From Phymatolithon calcareum (lineage: Eukaryota > Rhodophyta > Florideophyceae > Hapalidiales): a DNA stretch of 64,000 bases. The translations under genes were made by a program, and so were the position numbers. Numbering within the stretch: the first letter of the stretch is position 1; each line of letters starts with the position of its first letter. The DNA is taken from NCBI GenBank assembly GCA_977006965.1, contig OZ345369.1, forward strand, positions 558,001-622,000, written 5' to 3'. Under the pieces are notes generated by a model. It was given only the letters and a program-made list of their open reading frames with translations, did not search any database and was not told the origin of the DNA. Below are positions 42,495-54,756 of this stretch, in pieces.

Positions 42495-45433
42495 TCCACG
42501 CGTGTGCGGCCCTCGTTAGGAGTATAAAGAGAAATGTATGTAATCTCAAAGAATCTAAAAGTGAAGGGACAAGCGGCCTATGCGTGCGTGACGGTCTGCT
42601 CAGATGGGGCAGTCTGGGCAATCCCAGAAGCTGATGGAGACCTGCAGTGGCAATATTGGTCGCTCCATTCGTGTCTCGGTCAATAGATTCTATAGAACAG
42701 CCAATGCTCTCACCTATCGGGTTGTTTGTACAACGAAACACACGGGAGCTGTCATTGTCTTGCAGAGGGTTTCCACACTCGACGAGGACGACTGGACAGA
42801 GAAGCGAGAGTGCACGAAGAAGCATCTTGCGCGGACAAGGACCACGCGAACCATGACCAAACTCCGCATTTCCGAAAAACAACACGCGCTTCCTCCGGTA
42901 CAAAAAAATCTTGTTTGAGTTACCGCGGCTCGCCAAAGTTCGCAACTCTTCATTTTCAGCTCCAAAGGCAAGGGTCTTTGCCATTTCATGGATGTTGCAC
43001 GATTTGGCGCGGAATCTCGCAAAGCGCTGGCGATGCCGGCTTCTGGACAACAGATGACGGCACATGACCGCCAGCGTACCGTAAACAACTTGGCATACGC
43101 TTTGCTTGAACCTGCACGCTTTATCGTCTCTTGCGAGAATTCCTCAAGCTCTGCCCGGTAGGACGCATTTTGGGTGCAACGAGCCGCCTCGTTCTTCTCC
43201 GCCGCCCGCGCCAGCGACTCGAACCTGTACGTCTTGTGGAAAACGTACGTTCTTGATTGCTCGGTGTCCCTCGCCTTCATGGCATTTTTAATTTCTTCTC
43301 TGGTCCCAAGCGATAGGTCCACTTCTGCCCTCAACGTAGTCCAATGTTGAATTGACCAGGATCGAGGCCAATTACGTGGTATTTGACTTGAAAATCCTCC
43401 GGAATGGTAACAGCGTTCTTCAACAGACCCTTCGTGTTCCTTGATATGTCGAAACGGCACCGAATAGAGTAGTACACTTTTTGAAGCAGTTCACGCACAC
43501 TGGACTGAAGAGGCTCCTTGCGAGGCTGTCTTGTGCTCTCATCACTTCGGCGAGCGACTTCCGTATGGTCTTTCTTCGTTTTCGTCACCAGCAACACTTT
43601 CACTTGCAAACCATGGGAGGAAATGTTGCACGCAAGCCACGGAATAGAGCTGTCCTCCTTGCTTTTCTATTCGCTTTTCCTTGCGTCATCGAGAACCTAA
43701 GCGTGCTGCACGCAATGAGGAATTCCTTGCCTTAAACATCTCTTCTGGCGTAGTGTGGGGTTGTGAATCGCACGGGATGGCACACTGGTTTTGGTCGGGT
43801 TGTTCCCTGGCGGAAAGCCGAGGGCAGCGCGCCACTGTAATGCTTACAGTGTAAGCAATTACAGTGTAAGTATCTGTAAGCTGTAAGGCTCTGTAACCAG
43901 CAGGTCTAGGGTTTACCTTCAGTGATCCTTAGTGATCTAAGTACGTATCGAAACCTACGGTACTGTATTGACTGTAATGCTATCTGTAAGTGCTTGCTGT
44001 AAATGCAAGCGGGAGCTAGTCTTAGAGGAAAGTAGGGAGTATGATAGTGGCGTTGGATGCCACACGTAGAAGCTTTCTTTTTTTCTTTTGCTTTCGGGGC
44101 AACTTGGCGAAACACTTTTGTCACATTAATTTTCTCTTCTTGCCACTCGCCCTCACAGGAGGCGGTCTGTATCGATCGATCTTGCGCTTCGAGTGGAATT
44201 CGGAGAGTTGAGTCCACCAAATGCGACTCCCTGCGTCTAGCAATTCGTCTCCACAAACTACACCTCGAGCGACCTGGCGTACGGATTCATTATCATAGTG
44301 CACAAATGCATGCTGCAACGAATAGGAGGGGACAAAGGGGAAGGCTTTGGAAGCGAATCCAGTCCGGAAACTTCCTTCTCATGGAACAGTTTTTCCTCGC
44401 ATGTGTGACAACGGCTTGTAGATTTTGACCGTCTCCATGTGTGATCGGCTCTCCAGTGTCGAACCACGGTGGAACGCGCACTTGATTGAGTTTATTCCGC
44501 TGCGCGATGATCCTTAGCTAGTCGTACTGCCCATGAACGCTAGGGAAGTCAACATACGGCTGGGCACTGTCCACTTCTAAGCGCACTCGCGAAGCTTCGT
44601 CGTACAAAGGACTTACTTCACACCTGAAGTGCTACAACACGCGGAGCTTTGAAGTCGGCGATGTGAATTCCCTGAAGCTTTCGAAAAGCGCTCGTAACAT
44701 CGGCATCAGCTCGCGATTGTGTTCCGGTGGCAAAATCGGTCGAAGATTTCTGTCAGTCGGTCGGCTGTGCTGGTCATGGCGGCGTTGAATAGAGCTTCGG
44801 CGGCGTACTTAGTCAGCGTGTGGAAGTTGTATAGACTGAGATCATTCCAGATCCGCTGTTCGATGAAGCGTTAAATATGCAGTCCTGCGGATTGATCAAA
44901 ATGGTCTTCCACATGCCGCTTACTAGGTGACGACATGTTGCGCGAGAGGACAGCGAGTGGTCGCTTGATAAAGTCCCGAGGTCTGGGGTGGAAGCCCGTG
45001 TTATTCGTCCTCGTGGTGTCTGTGAACATAGTTCACGAAATGATTCTTGAAATCGGCGTAGATGTACAGATCGAGAGTACGCGGGTCTCTGCATTGGTTG
45101 CGAGCTCGCATCTTGTGTGTGGCAAGGTGGAGAAAAATGTGCCGCAACACGTCGGCGTTGAATACAATCCTTGACCGAGCAAAAGAGACCGCAGGGTCAT
45201 CAACGAGAACGTTTAGGAAAACAGACACTAAAATGCCTCAAAAGTCCAAGCACTTTGGCATTAGTGTGCATGTTATGCAAGACGTTGTCCTTGAAGACGT
45301 CATTCTTGATGCGTGGATCGACGGACGTCATGACAGCACGGACTCTGAAAAGGAAACTTTTAATTCGCCGCTTGGCTGCAAATTTCTTGAGTTCTTCTCA
45401 GACCTTCTTCGGGATAGGGGCCCCATCAGACAT
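42490..45433 (-). pseudogene. Fanzor (eukaryotic TnpB homologue) relic
   Basis: Fanzors are RNA-guided RuvC-type nucleases carried by eukaryotic transposons. The probable start is ATG 45431-45433 (MSDGAPIPKKV), with a TGA at codon 12. The N-terminal half follows in two frames (KNDVFKDNVLHNMHTNAKV; NADVLRHIFLHLATHKMRA; YADFKNHFVNYVHRHHEDE) and then decays. A repeat copy interrupts at 43779-44066. The catalytic half has VIGLDPGQFNIG with the RuvC-I Asp at 43361-43363, then after a frameshift KTYRFESLARAAEKN and SYRAELEEFSQ, then VLFFGNAEFGHGSRGPCPRK, VVLVEC (where DE.RTS is expected), RCTNNPIG and finally IDRDTNGATNIA, the RuvC-III box (Asp at 42673-42675). The order matches the family, but the zinc-ribbon/RuvC-II part is damaged. 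Many stops and shifts: inactive. Confidence 0.75.
43779..44066 (+). repeat. TGTAAGC-rich hairpin-ended repeat, copy 1 (inside Fanzor relic)
   Basis: Starts GGCACACTGGTTTTGGTCGG, contains TGTAAGC words, TCTAGGGTTTACC and TACGGTACTGTA, and ends with the hairpin GTGGCGTTGGATGCCAC (44047-44063). It lies between the N-terminal and catalytic parts of the Fanzor relic. No target duplication is seen. Confidence 0.75.
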
Positions 45434-45588
45434 GGCGGTAAACCGACGGGCGAGTTTCAGAGCTCAATGAAGGAGGGATCGTGTTGGCCTGGGAGTATTC
45501 CAGTGATGCGGTGTAACATCGAGTGGCGAGAGAGGTTTAAATGCGGCACTAAACGGAAGCCCTGTGTGGATTTTGAAACGCTCAAATT

Positions 45589-45985
45589 GGCACACTGGCT
45601 GTGGTCGGGTTGTTCCCCGGCAAAACGCAGAGGGCGCCGCTTCGCGGCGACCTTTATAGAAAAAGATTTGGATCAAAGGATGACTTTGCAATATGAGAAA
45701 TGGATCAATGGAAATTTCTGGAAGCCGCTTCGCGGCTTCCCTATCCCGCCGCAGGCGCCGCCACTGTAATGCGCACAGTGTAAGCATCTGTAAGCTGTAA
45801 GCAGCGGTTCTAGGGTTTGCCCTTGGTGATCCTTCATGGTGTAAGTACTCATCGAAAGCTACGGTACTATAATGACTTTAATGATATCTGTAAGGGCTTG
45901 CTATAAATGCAAGCTGTAATGCCAATTTGAAGGGAGCTAGTCTTATAGGAAATGGAGACTATGATAGTGTCTTGAACGCCACACC
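45589..45985 (+). repeat. TGTAAGC-rich hairpin-ended repeat, copy 2 (upstream of Fanzor relic)
   Basis: Same start (GGCACACTGGCTGTGGTCGG) and same end region (TAGTGTCTTGAACGCCACAC) as copy 1. It has about 110 bp more in the middle, with two small palindromes: GCCGCTTCGCGGC and GGAAGCCGCTTCGCGGCTTCC (about 45719-45740), each with a TTCG-type tip. It lies 156 bp before the Fanzor start codon. Confidence 0.75.
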
Positions 45986-48900
45986 ATGTAGCATGTACCA
46001 GCTACCGCTGCAGCAAATCGACCATAAGAGAAGCATGTGCCTCCTTCGGATTTCGAAAATAGCTTCTCGTCATGTGCAAGACGAGGAGCTATTTTCGATA
46101 TTCCAAAGAAGCAATGCTTTGCTCACCAAACGAAAGGCCAGGTCACGGCCTCTGAGATTGCTAGATCCCATACGATATGCAGTATATCGCTCAGCCGCAG
46201 GGTTATAGCGACTGGGCACTTCATCTGCAAGCATGAGCGCAATCAAATCAAGTTTAGAATGGACATATCAGCACAAAAACCATGAATGAGACTCATTTTC
46301 TGTAGCTCTATTCGGATGAACAGATTGTCGTATTTAGAAAGGGGATATTGGGCGAAATAAATGGATTGGAATAGAGCTGCGCAGCGCAAGTCTCGAGATG
46401 TGAAAGGAAACTCGGACTAAAAGCTTGGTAGAGAGGGCGGCCGCAAAGGCATATGCGGAGAAGATGGGAGTGACTGCATGCGTCATGGTGGAAGGCGCGC
46501 AAAGTGTGCAGGTCAGCGTGTGAGTGATATAACTTTACAAGCAGAAGAAACTATTGCTCTGTTTTCGTACTAAAGCATCTAGATCAAAACGAGTCATGCA
46601 TCCGTGGTATCACGTTGTAGCAGCTTTGTCGTACTTTTGCAGTGAATAAAATGCTAATGCTTCCAAAAAAATGAGTTTCGTTCGTTACATACGCATTTTA
46701 TCCAATTTGTGCTCCTTTTGAGGACAAAAAGTTTTAATTTTCTACCATAGAATGTGCAGTCACCGAATGTACTTCCAGTTTATGCGCCAACGTATATTTA
46801 CAGATCCCGACTTGTCAATAAGTAGCGAAATTCCCACTTGAAGTTCATAAAGTGTCGATCTACTGCAATCAAGGAGCCGCTTGAAAAGACTAAGGCTTTT
46901 TCTTAACTGAAGCAGTACCGAACAGTAATTGTAAACCAAACAAATTAGGAATATTTATTAGAACAAGACAGATAGCAGTTTTACCGAAAACAAAGTGTAG
47001 ACACGCAATTCTGCACGAGTGTAATTAGCGCCATTTACACTCTCTGCGATATCATAACGCCCCTGTCCATTTGAAGCGGCGATCCTGATCGCACCTTAGA
47101 CTGGGCATCTCATCATCTCATCGGAGAGATATCACTCCTTTTCATGAAAACCCAACCTTATCTTGACACTCCCAGTGATTACAAAAGGCATGCACGTAGG
47201 ACAACTCATTGTGCCGCCGTCGATTGGCCTGTGTTCACTCTCGGTGCCACTTTCTATATAGAGTATTCACTTCGAAAAATATATTGTATAAAAATTCAAA
47301 ATTGCACACTTGAAGAGAAATGACTATAGTATGAAATACCTCCTTTTACTTTGTCTTCAGTTCACATTGTGTTGAAAAAACTAATTACATATCTCGCGTC
47401 ATCTCGATACTGTAGCTGTACGAAAGGCCTGTCTCCCAGAACTAAAATTTTCTTCTCTGTACGACAGAGGAGTGTAATTGTTCCAAATTTAGCCATCTAG
47501 GGCTACTATGACACTTGCCCACTGATTATCATGTATACAGAAACAGTTCGCCCCAAGGTTGGGCCCTATAATTCCACGGAAACATGGCGATGATGATCCT
47601 CAGTTCGTACAGTACCCGTTCCAATACATCAACTTTGTGCTTAGTGAGGTTTTACTAAGAGCTTTCGGATACTAGAATGTTCGGTTCACACTCTCTGCAA
47701 GAAAATACCAACTTAGAATCTTCATTATAAACCACGCTGTTTTTCCTAATTTGCTAATTTTCGAGCAATTAATCCAGCTTAATTTGTGAGCTATTTGATG
47801 TTTGAAGAGTGGCTATCCTTTAACAATTTGATCAGCTCTTTGCAGTATCAATGTATGCTGCATAATATGCATGAATATGTTAAAACACGTTAAAGTCGAA
47901 GTTTCCCGCGTCCTCCTCATTTTATCATACTTTTGGACAGGTTTGTATTTTCGATTTTCTCCACTTGGTGGTATTCGTCACTCTAAATCTACCGATCTGC
48001 TATTGCGTAAATTATGTACGCCAGTTATCGCAGTTAGTGTAAATGACATTAAATCTGAAGTGATTTGGAGAGAAAGATAACATGATAGACTGTCAGTTAT
48101 ATTATCTGTAATTAATCGAAATTATACGCTATTGTCTTGAACAGAAAATAGTGTCACATACACTATTGAAGTCATCAAAATATAGTGTAACTGGACAGAG
48201 TCAGTGACGTCACAGCGAGGACAATGTTTTCGATAAATATATGAAATGAATTAAAGTTTTGAATTTTAAAAAAATGCAACGCTCCTTGACTTACAAAGCT
48301 CCTGGAATTTGAGCAAGATGAGCTGTGAAAGGAGAATCCCTCTCCCGGTTAACGCGACTGGAACTCGATCTATGTTGCTCCGCCTAAATTTCTCTGCACG
48401 GCACCTACAGTAAAAACATCTCTAACGTAAAATCTGTGCCAGATACATGGATGAAGAGTGAATGAATGCTTAATTGATGAATCATTGCTCTTCGGGCGCT
48501 GTAGTCATATAGACTGCAGTCTGCCAATATAGTAGGCGTGCGGACGAGCCTATCCCAGTGAATAGATGACGTGTTAGTGATACCTGAAAGAGTAGAGCAT
48601 TCAATATTGCTGCTTTGAGGAGACTTTTCTCATGTCTACCAATTCTGAAACCTAGGACGATTGGGTTGGTAGCAATGTCTGTCGTTGACGTTTTTGGTTT
48701 GCGGTAGAGCTCGCTGCCAACATATTAGTTCAATAGTAGTGGCAAATTCGGAGTTTGGATAGTCAGAATATTGTGTCAGGAGCAAGCTCTGCGACTGGTT
48801 TATTCAAAATCTGTGCCAGAGCTCGCTCCGGACACAACCTTGAATCCTTCTCTGAACTGGAGATCGTTGAAGATTTTGTCAGAAGTGAGCTCTGGCCCTG

Positions 48901-49138
48901 ACCTGGAAAAAGTCAGTGGCAGGGCTCGATTAAGAGGCCCTATTCCTCACGTTATCGGTCTCGTGAGCCGGCAATTCTCTAATCCACTTTCGAGCTTAAG
49001 TCAGACTACAAGAAGTACACAGACACTCACTACTTCATGAATTAGAGTTCTTGGGTCTAAAAAACAAATCATTTTAATTCATCACAGTCACATATTGGAA
49101 CATTTTCGTCTCGCGACCATCTTCAAAGTTCAGAAGCA
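45986..49138. other. No gene recognised; small repeats
   Basis: At 47108-47172 a phrase (GCATCTCATCATCTCATCGG, ACCTTAT, CACTCCCAGTG) is shared with 52299-52370. At 48770-48920 words like GAGCTCGCTC and TGTCAGAAG recur in both orientations. No coding frame is supported. Confidence 0.4.
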
Positions 49139-51048
49139 TCATTTTCTACAGACCTTCCATTGAAGTAGGGACGGTACTTGTTCATAATTGCTTGCAGGCT
49201 TTGGACGCAACTGCCTCTCCTCCCATCTTCCGTTCAGGTTCAGGGCCATGCCCGTCATGATCATTGCTTTCCGCGCATAAGTTATCCCGTCGTGGATGCG
49301 CTGCAAATTAACGTCACGCACTGCATTAACAGCCAGCTTGAGAAAGAAAATCCAACCAGGGTTAGGAATCTTACTGATCGACTTCGCCTTGTTACGATCG
49401 TCGATCATTTGCATCTTGTGCGCTTCCCACCGGCGGGACAACTCGGTCTTAATTTTTTGAATGACGAAGCAGTTAGACGGCTGGATGTAGTCTGTGAGGT
49501 TGGGATAAAAGTACCGGATCTCTGTCTTGACTCTTGTCGCCGCCTGCTTGACTTCTGGGGTCATATTCTGACCACACAGTTGTCGACGTAAAGTAGACGT
49601 GTTCTACCATGAGGTAGACACTAGATGACACGGGCCCCACGGAGCCACTGCGCAGCCACTCGAGTGTCCATCCATCCTTTCGGTCCCGTTCGTTACGCAA
49701 CGCCCGGCAAATTATCTGGAGTCCCTCTGATGGGTTAATTCCTGTCCTTGTTCTTGAGGATCATGGACGGAGCCTCACTGCGCGCATCACGACCGCAACT
49801 CAGGGGGAAAAATATTGTCATGTTCAAGCCGGCGGACAACGCATCTTCATACTTGACCACCTCTTCGCCAGAGAATCCGAGAGTTCGTCAGTTGTCAAGA
49901 TCGATGACAAGATGAGTCTCATTGTCGTTTTCAATGTCATCCTCGCCAACTTCGCCAGAATTTAGCGGGCGAGAAATTACGCCAAGATGGTAGGCAACGC
50001 GCTTCTCGAGTTTGGCGGTTTTCTCAGGACCTAGTTTGTGCTTGTCTGTTCGAGCACGACTGATAATTCCAAATCGATCTGCAAATAACTGAACAATCCG
50101 AGGTGTAACGTGTGTGTGAATAGGTCTCTTCGATCGAGGGTCGATCATGTTGTACTGGTACTTTGAGGACGTACTTTCCTCGAGAACGTATAGTGTCAGG
50201 GCGTGTGTAGTAGCGCAGATCGGCGGATCGACGCCACTAAGTAGTTAGGGAACGGTTGGCCGTTGAGGCCGTGCAAGGCTCTAGCGATTGGTCTCTCCCG
50301 GTGGTGGATAGTGGCAGAGCAAACAACAAAACACACACACGGACTTGGGGTCCAATCGCAAGAGGACATCAACGCCCGGACGCAGACACAGGGGCGAGGA
50401 TCCTAGGACCGAGGCTTGACCGACGGCGCAGAGTCGAGGTCGTACGCGAGGCCTTCCCTGAGGCGAAAGGTCCGCGAAGGTTGGAACTGAAAACGGTCGA
50501 TCTGGACCAAACACGGGTTGCCCCTTTTACTGAGGGCCGGCGGCCAAAAGCCCGCCATATAATATCAAATCGGTCTTATCATACTAGAAATAAACCTAAA
50601 CGGAGTGGACGACGGAGTGGAGAGCACAGTGTGTAAGCCCATGTGGGCTGTAATGGTCGGGGAAAAGCAAGGCCTCAGAGCTACCCATCCATACTACTAC
50701 AGCGTGCAAGGTCTTAAAATTGAACTTGACACCCAGTTTACGCAATCTGTCGAATTCGTTGAGAAGGTCCTGGTGAAGAGCGATGACCGATGGAGACCTT
50801 CGACGTCCGCGACCATGCCGTGCTTTCAGATCCACTCGGACCCGTCTGTGCCCAGTTCGTCGCGTTAGAGTGCTGCTTTGGCCGCGCAAAGTCCGTGCAT
50901 TGACTCCAACGTATGATCTTCTGTTGTGCCATATCCTTGAGGCACGAACGATGTTCGCGTTTCTGCTCGACACAAAAAACTCCGGAAAACGGCACACGGT
51001 TTTTCTTGCAATGTTCTTCTCGTCTTCACTAGCGACCGTACTCGCCAT
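49139..51048 (-). pseudogene. DDE transposase relic (oomycete/algal type), split by an LTR
   Basis: N-terminal part at 50596-51048: KARHGRGRRRSPSVIALHQDL, LRKLGVKFNFKTL. After the LTR insertion, RIVQLFADRFGIISR and IENDNETHLVIDLDN (49888-50148; a DETH-like box with Asp changed to Asn). A decayed stretch then reads KYEDALSAGLNMTIFF, PIRGTPDNLPGVA, RTGPKGWMDTRV and LLYVDNC, the probable second Asp region. The C-terminal part (49139-49564) has QPSNCFVIQKIKTELSRRWE, where I would expect QPADSFVIQKIK, so the third acidic residue is also lost, then NPGWIFFLKLAVNAVRDVN and TYARKAMIMTGMALN. I recognise this set from DDE transposases common in oomycetes; the exact superfamily is not certain. Confidence 0.65.
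50194..50557 (-). mobile_element. Solo LTR (364 bp) inside the transposase relic
   Basis: On the minus strand it begins TGGCGGGCTTTTGGCCG and ends ACACGCCCTGACA, so it has TG...CA ends. The flanks are TATAG (50189-50193) and TATAA (50558-50562), a 5-bp target duplication with one mismatch. No internal retrotransposon sequence adjoins it. It separates the N-terminal from the central part of the DDE transposase, so it inserted later. Confidence 0.6.
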
Positions 51049-52924
51049 TCATCTCACGATTGCAGTGCGCTGCGATATTGTGAGGAACCTTTGTACACGA
51101 CGACTGCGCTGCGCGGTATAATTGGAAGTGAAATCAGCTGCATCGGGTGCCGAGGTCCCTGGTTCTGCACTATCAATTTCACTTGCTTGACCATCGCTTC
51201 GATCTTTGTCTGAGTGTCGTCGGGTCAAGCGCGTTTCTGCCGCTCAAAAGCCGCGAGAATTGGTGAGGCATACAAGGACATGACTGATGTTGTTCCCTCT
51301 GTCTTCGCGTTGCTCTGTGCACGCGGAACGTCTCCTTATCTGCACCAGCGGCGGAGCTGCTGCGTCTAATTTATCATATCTCCAAAACCTCACCGCGAAG
51401 CAGAATATACAAAATAGTGTAACATACACTATTTATGATGTTATACTGTTTTGTTTGCTACAGTAACTGCGATAACTGCTGTAGTGGACCCACGAGGAGA
51501 TTGTGTTTATATGCTGCACTATAAGTATCGGAACCTGTTTCAAGATTGATCCATCAGTGTTCGAAACGTCAACCTCGTACCCAGTGCTTGTCGAGTTCAA
51601 ACGATGCCACCTCAACTCTTAGCAGATTACATAGAATAATCAACAGAAGGGCCAGCAATAGTTGATTATAAAATTGCGTCTAGGCCAAGAGAACAAGGGC
51701 TTCTAAGAGCTTTCATTGTACCATCCCCCACCATTTTTCGATTGAAAGAGCGACTAAGAACCTAGGTTTCGCGCGCACCCTTTTCAAACTGGCGAGCGCA
51801 AGATTTCTTACTCTAGCTATTTCATCCCTTCATCTATTGCTGTCTTCGGTATACATTCTTCTATACGTAAGGGTTCGTACATCACTGATATTAAGGGGCG
51901 TCGGTGAAAGTTTGACCGACTCATTCTACTTCTTTTCATTCGTTTTTGTGTTCAATGGATGCCCAATATGGAGGACTTCACGTCCCACAAATCGACGATA
52001 TTCCAGAAGTGAAAGCGAATCAAAAGTCTTTGGACACAAGTGAACATCGGAGGGGCTATGAAAAGCTGACGTTACTGATTTTTGCTCTAAATTTAGTGAA
52101 GTAACAGTGGATCATCGATTTATGCATGTAGACACGCAATGATGCAGTGGGGCCAGAAGTTGCAGGAATAGGCGACCTAATTTCCGGTAAAGATTCTGCG
52201 AGCAGGAAGCACGGAATATGCTTCCAGAAAACTCCATGGGTGGAAGGCAACCGGAAGCCTACTTAAGCAGTTCCCCCGTTCGTAGTATTAGTAGAGAGCA
52301 TCTCATCATCGCATGGAGAGAGATCGCCCCATTTCAGGATGAATACAACCTTATTTTTTCACTCCCAGTGGGCCATGTGAGCTACCCTGATATTCAAAAA
52401 TCAAGGTTATTCAAGTATCGAAGTCGGATCATAGCGAAATTAAAAAATTACGACTCAAGATTACAAAATATGTCAACTTTAGAGATGCTGTACTTTACAG
52501 CATCGGGAATCCAGCTGATATTTGTAGTCGGAACATCGTCATTGAGCATTTCCCGGTCGTTGTGCTGACGCAATTGTCCACGTACTCAAAGCTGCACAAG
52601 GGACTTCTCTAATAGAAAAACGCTGAATACAGGAGTCCTAAAAATACTCAAAAATAGCCTTTCGGTTTGAAGCTACCAGTTTAGATATTCTGCACTCGAC
52701 TATTCAGTACTTCTTTATTTTCTTTAAAATTGAACGCGAAGCCGACTTGAGACAAGCATTCTGTATTCAAAAAGATGACGATACTCAAAAATAGGAGACT
52801 CAAAATCAAGGATTGACGGACACTTAAAGACAAGTTTTTACTGTCACTTCCGCCACTGCACATGTGTACAAGTGCAGAACGCAGAATAATATACTATCAT
52901 TCTTTGTGTCGATTTCAAAGAAAA
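51049..52924. other. No gene recognised; one shared repeat
   Basis: 52299-52370 pairs with 47108-47172. No supported coding frame. Confidence 0.4.
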
Positions 52925-53833
52925 GACCAGGAATTTCGCTTCATGGACCGAAAAGAGCAGAAAGTTCGCTAAATCAGCACCCCTCGCCAAAATTACTACT
53001 TACTACGATATGTGATAGTTAACATTAGATTCAAACCAGTGTTGGGCCGGTAACCTGTGACTTCGGGTATACCCGCAGGTATTTTCCGCGGGTATGACAT
53101 GAACCGGCGGGGAGAAGAAATTTTTTTCAACACGTATGACAAATACCGGCCAGTCAGAAAGTTTTTGTATGAGATACCCCTGGTCGTAAACGAGAGCGAT
53201 TCTAGAAGTAGATACCTGTGGAAATATGTGTGGAAATTTTTGTGTAATATCCGCGTCAATACACGTTTCTGGTTCACTTCTCGTTCCCTGTTCTAAACAC
53301 ATGCAATGAAAATGCTAGCACTTTCCGATGGGTAAAATGAAGGCACATTGTTTTGTGCAGGCAAACGCTCTTTGAAGCAGACCAAATTAGTCGTACATAT
53401 TAATAGGAGTCGCAAAACTTGACTTCAAGAGAGGGACATCAATGTGCGTCTGATCCATGAGAGAAGACGATACGCAAGAACAACCGTGGACGCATCTTAA
53501 TCAGTCGCGAGTTGCCCCTGTCAGCAATACACATGAGCTGTACTGCACGGGTTTCGTACTGTAAGCAATACCCGAGAGGATGTACCTCATGGGTTTCGAA
53601 GTGACACTGCGAAACTCATTGTTGGGAGCACAAGAGGCCCTGTCATACTAGAGACCCGGACAAGATGAAATTAGGCGGGTTTGAATCGCAGCCGTGGAAC
53701 ACTGCAGGAGCAAAATCTGGCGCAGGTGATAAATTTGTCGTCGTATGATGACAATTTTGAAGTCGTAACGACCTGACTTCAAAATCAATCTTTTTTGATG
53801 TTAAATTTGGAATAATTCTGATCATGGACTCCC

Positions 53834-54518
53834 ATGCGCAGCGTGGATGTTGTAGCTCAACAGTTGACTCTCCTTAACATGCTTCATTTGTCGTCATCAC
53901 GACGACACGGTACCTGCAGATTTATCACCGGGAAGAGTTCGCGAAGGTGTGCCGCATTTTGTATAATATCACCATTGGATCCAGACTTAAATTGTAGTCT
54001 TCAGCATGGAATTTTAGGTTCGACGGGACATGCGTCCAATTTTACTCATTTAGATGCGCATGTCCTTTTTCGAGAAAAGACTCTTGCAACTTCACAGCAG
54101 CGAAGTGATCAAAACCTTGGGGCGTCGATTTTCCTGGCTTTGGATCAAGATGGAGGAAAATTGTCGGACCCACTCTTTGGAAATACGCATATCAAACGTC
54201 ATCCTACGGTCCGAGCTCTGGATTAAGAAACGCGCGGAGGATAAGGTTCCAGTGGCTGATGCCGCAGATGGTCGTATTATTGTCCGAATTAGGCCCAATC
54301 ACGTGTACTTGGAGGTTAAGCTTGCGTCAGGATCGCAGCTTGCTCTAGAGCCAATGTATTCGCCGCCTCCGCCACCGCCGCCCGTTTCAAGCTCTGCTCC
54401 CTCAAACCATGGACAAAAGGAGTCCGCTGCGCAGTCCGAAGACGCTGAGATTGATGGCACCCCAGCGCTTAGTCCTAGACGTTCCGAACTTGACCGTCGT
54501 TTCTTCCCGGGTTGTTGA
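53834..54518 (+). pseudogene. Unrecognised gene relic in the hAT-like element
   Basis: Two overlapping frames (53834-54226 and 54054-54518). The second reads like a protein tail: VPVADAADGRIIVRIRP, a run of seven prolines, Ser/Ala-rich linker, and SPRRSELDRRFF before TGA. Both frames have coding-like stretches that suggest one gene with a frameshift. No family recognised. Confidence 0.3.
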
Positions 54519-54756
54519 AATATATCCCGGGCCGGGGCTATGCTCTTTCATATCTACATATTTTGGTTCTTCAGTAATAGGTGGGAAAGCGGTTGCTAGG
54601 AAAACGATGCTGTGCAACTACCAGGGCTGAAGTGGACGATTGTGTTGTCATGACATGCCTTGCACTATACAGAATAGGATCTTTTCTGCAATATGAAGTT
54701 GTCCAGAGTCCCTTAAATGTTAATGTACATCGCAACAGATTCAAGTAACAATCATT

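Noticed and set aside
43209-43219. B-box-like word GACTCGAACCTG
   Set aside because: It lies in the coding part of the Fanzor relic, with no A box or tRNA fold around it.
45062-45769. 235-codon plus-strand frame
   Set aside because: It overlaps, antisense, the N-terminal part of the Fanzor relic and the repeat copy 2; it has no known domain and starts from a non-ATG codon or deep within the relic.
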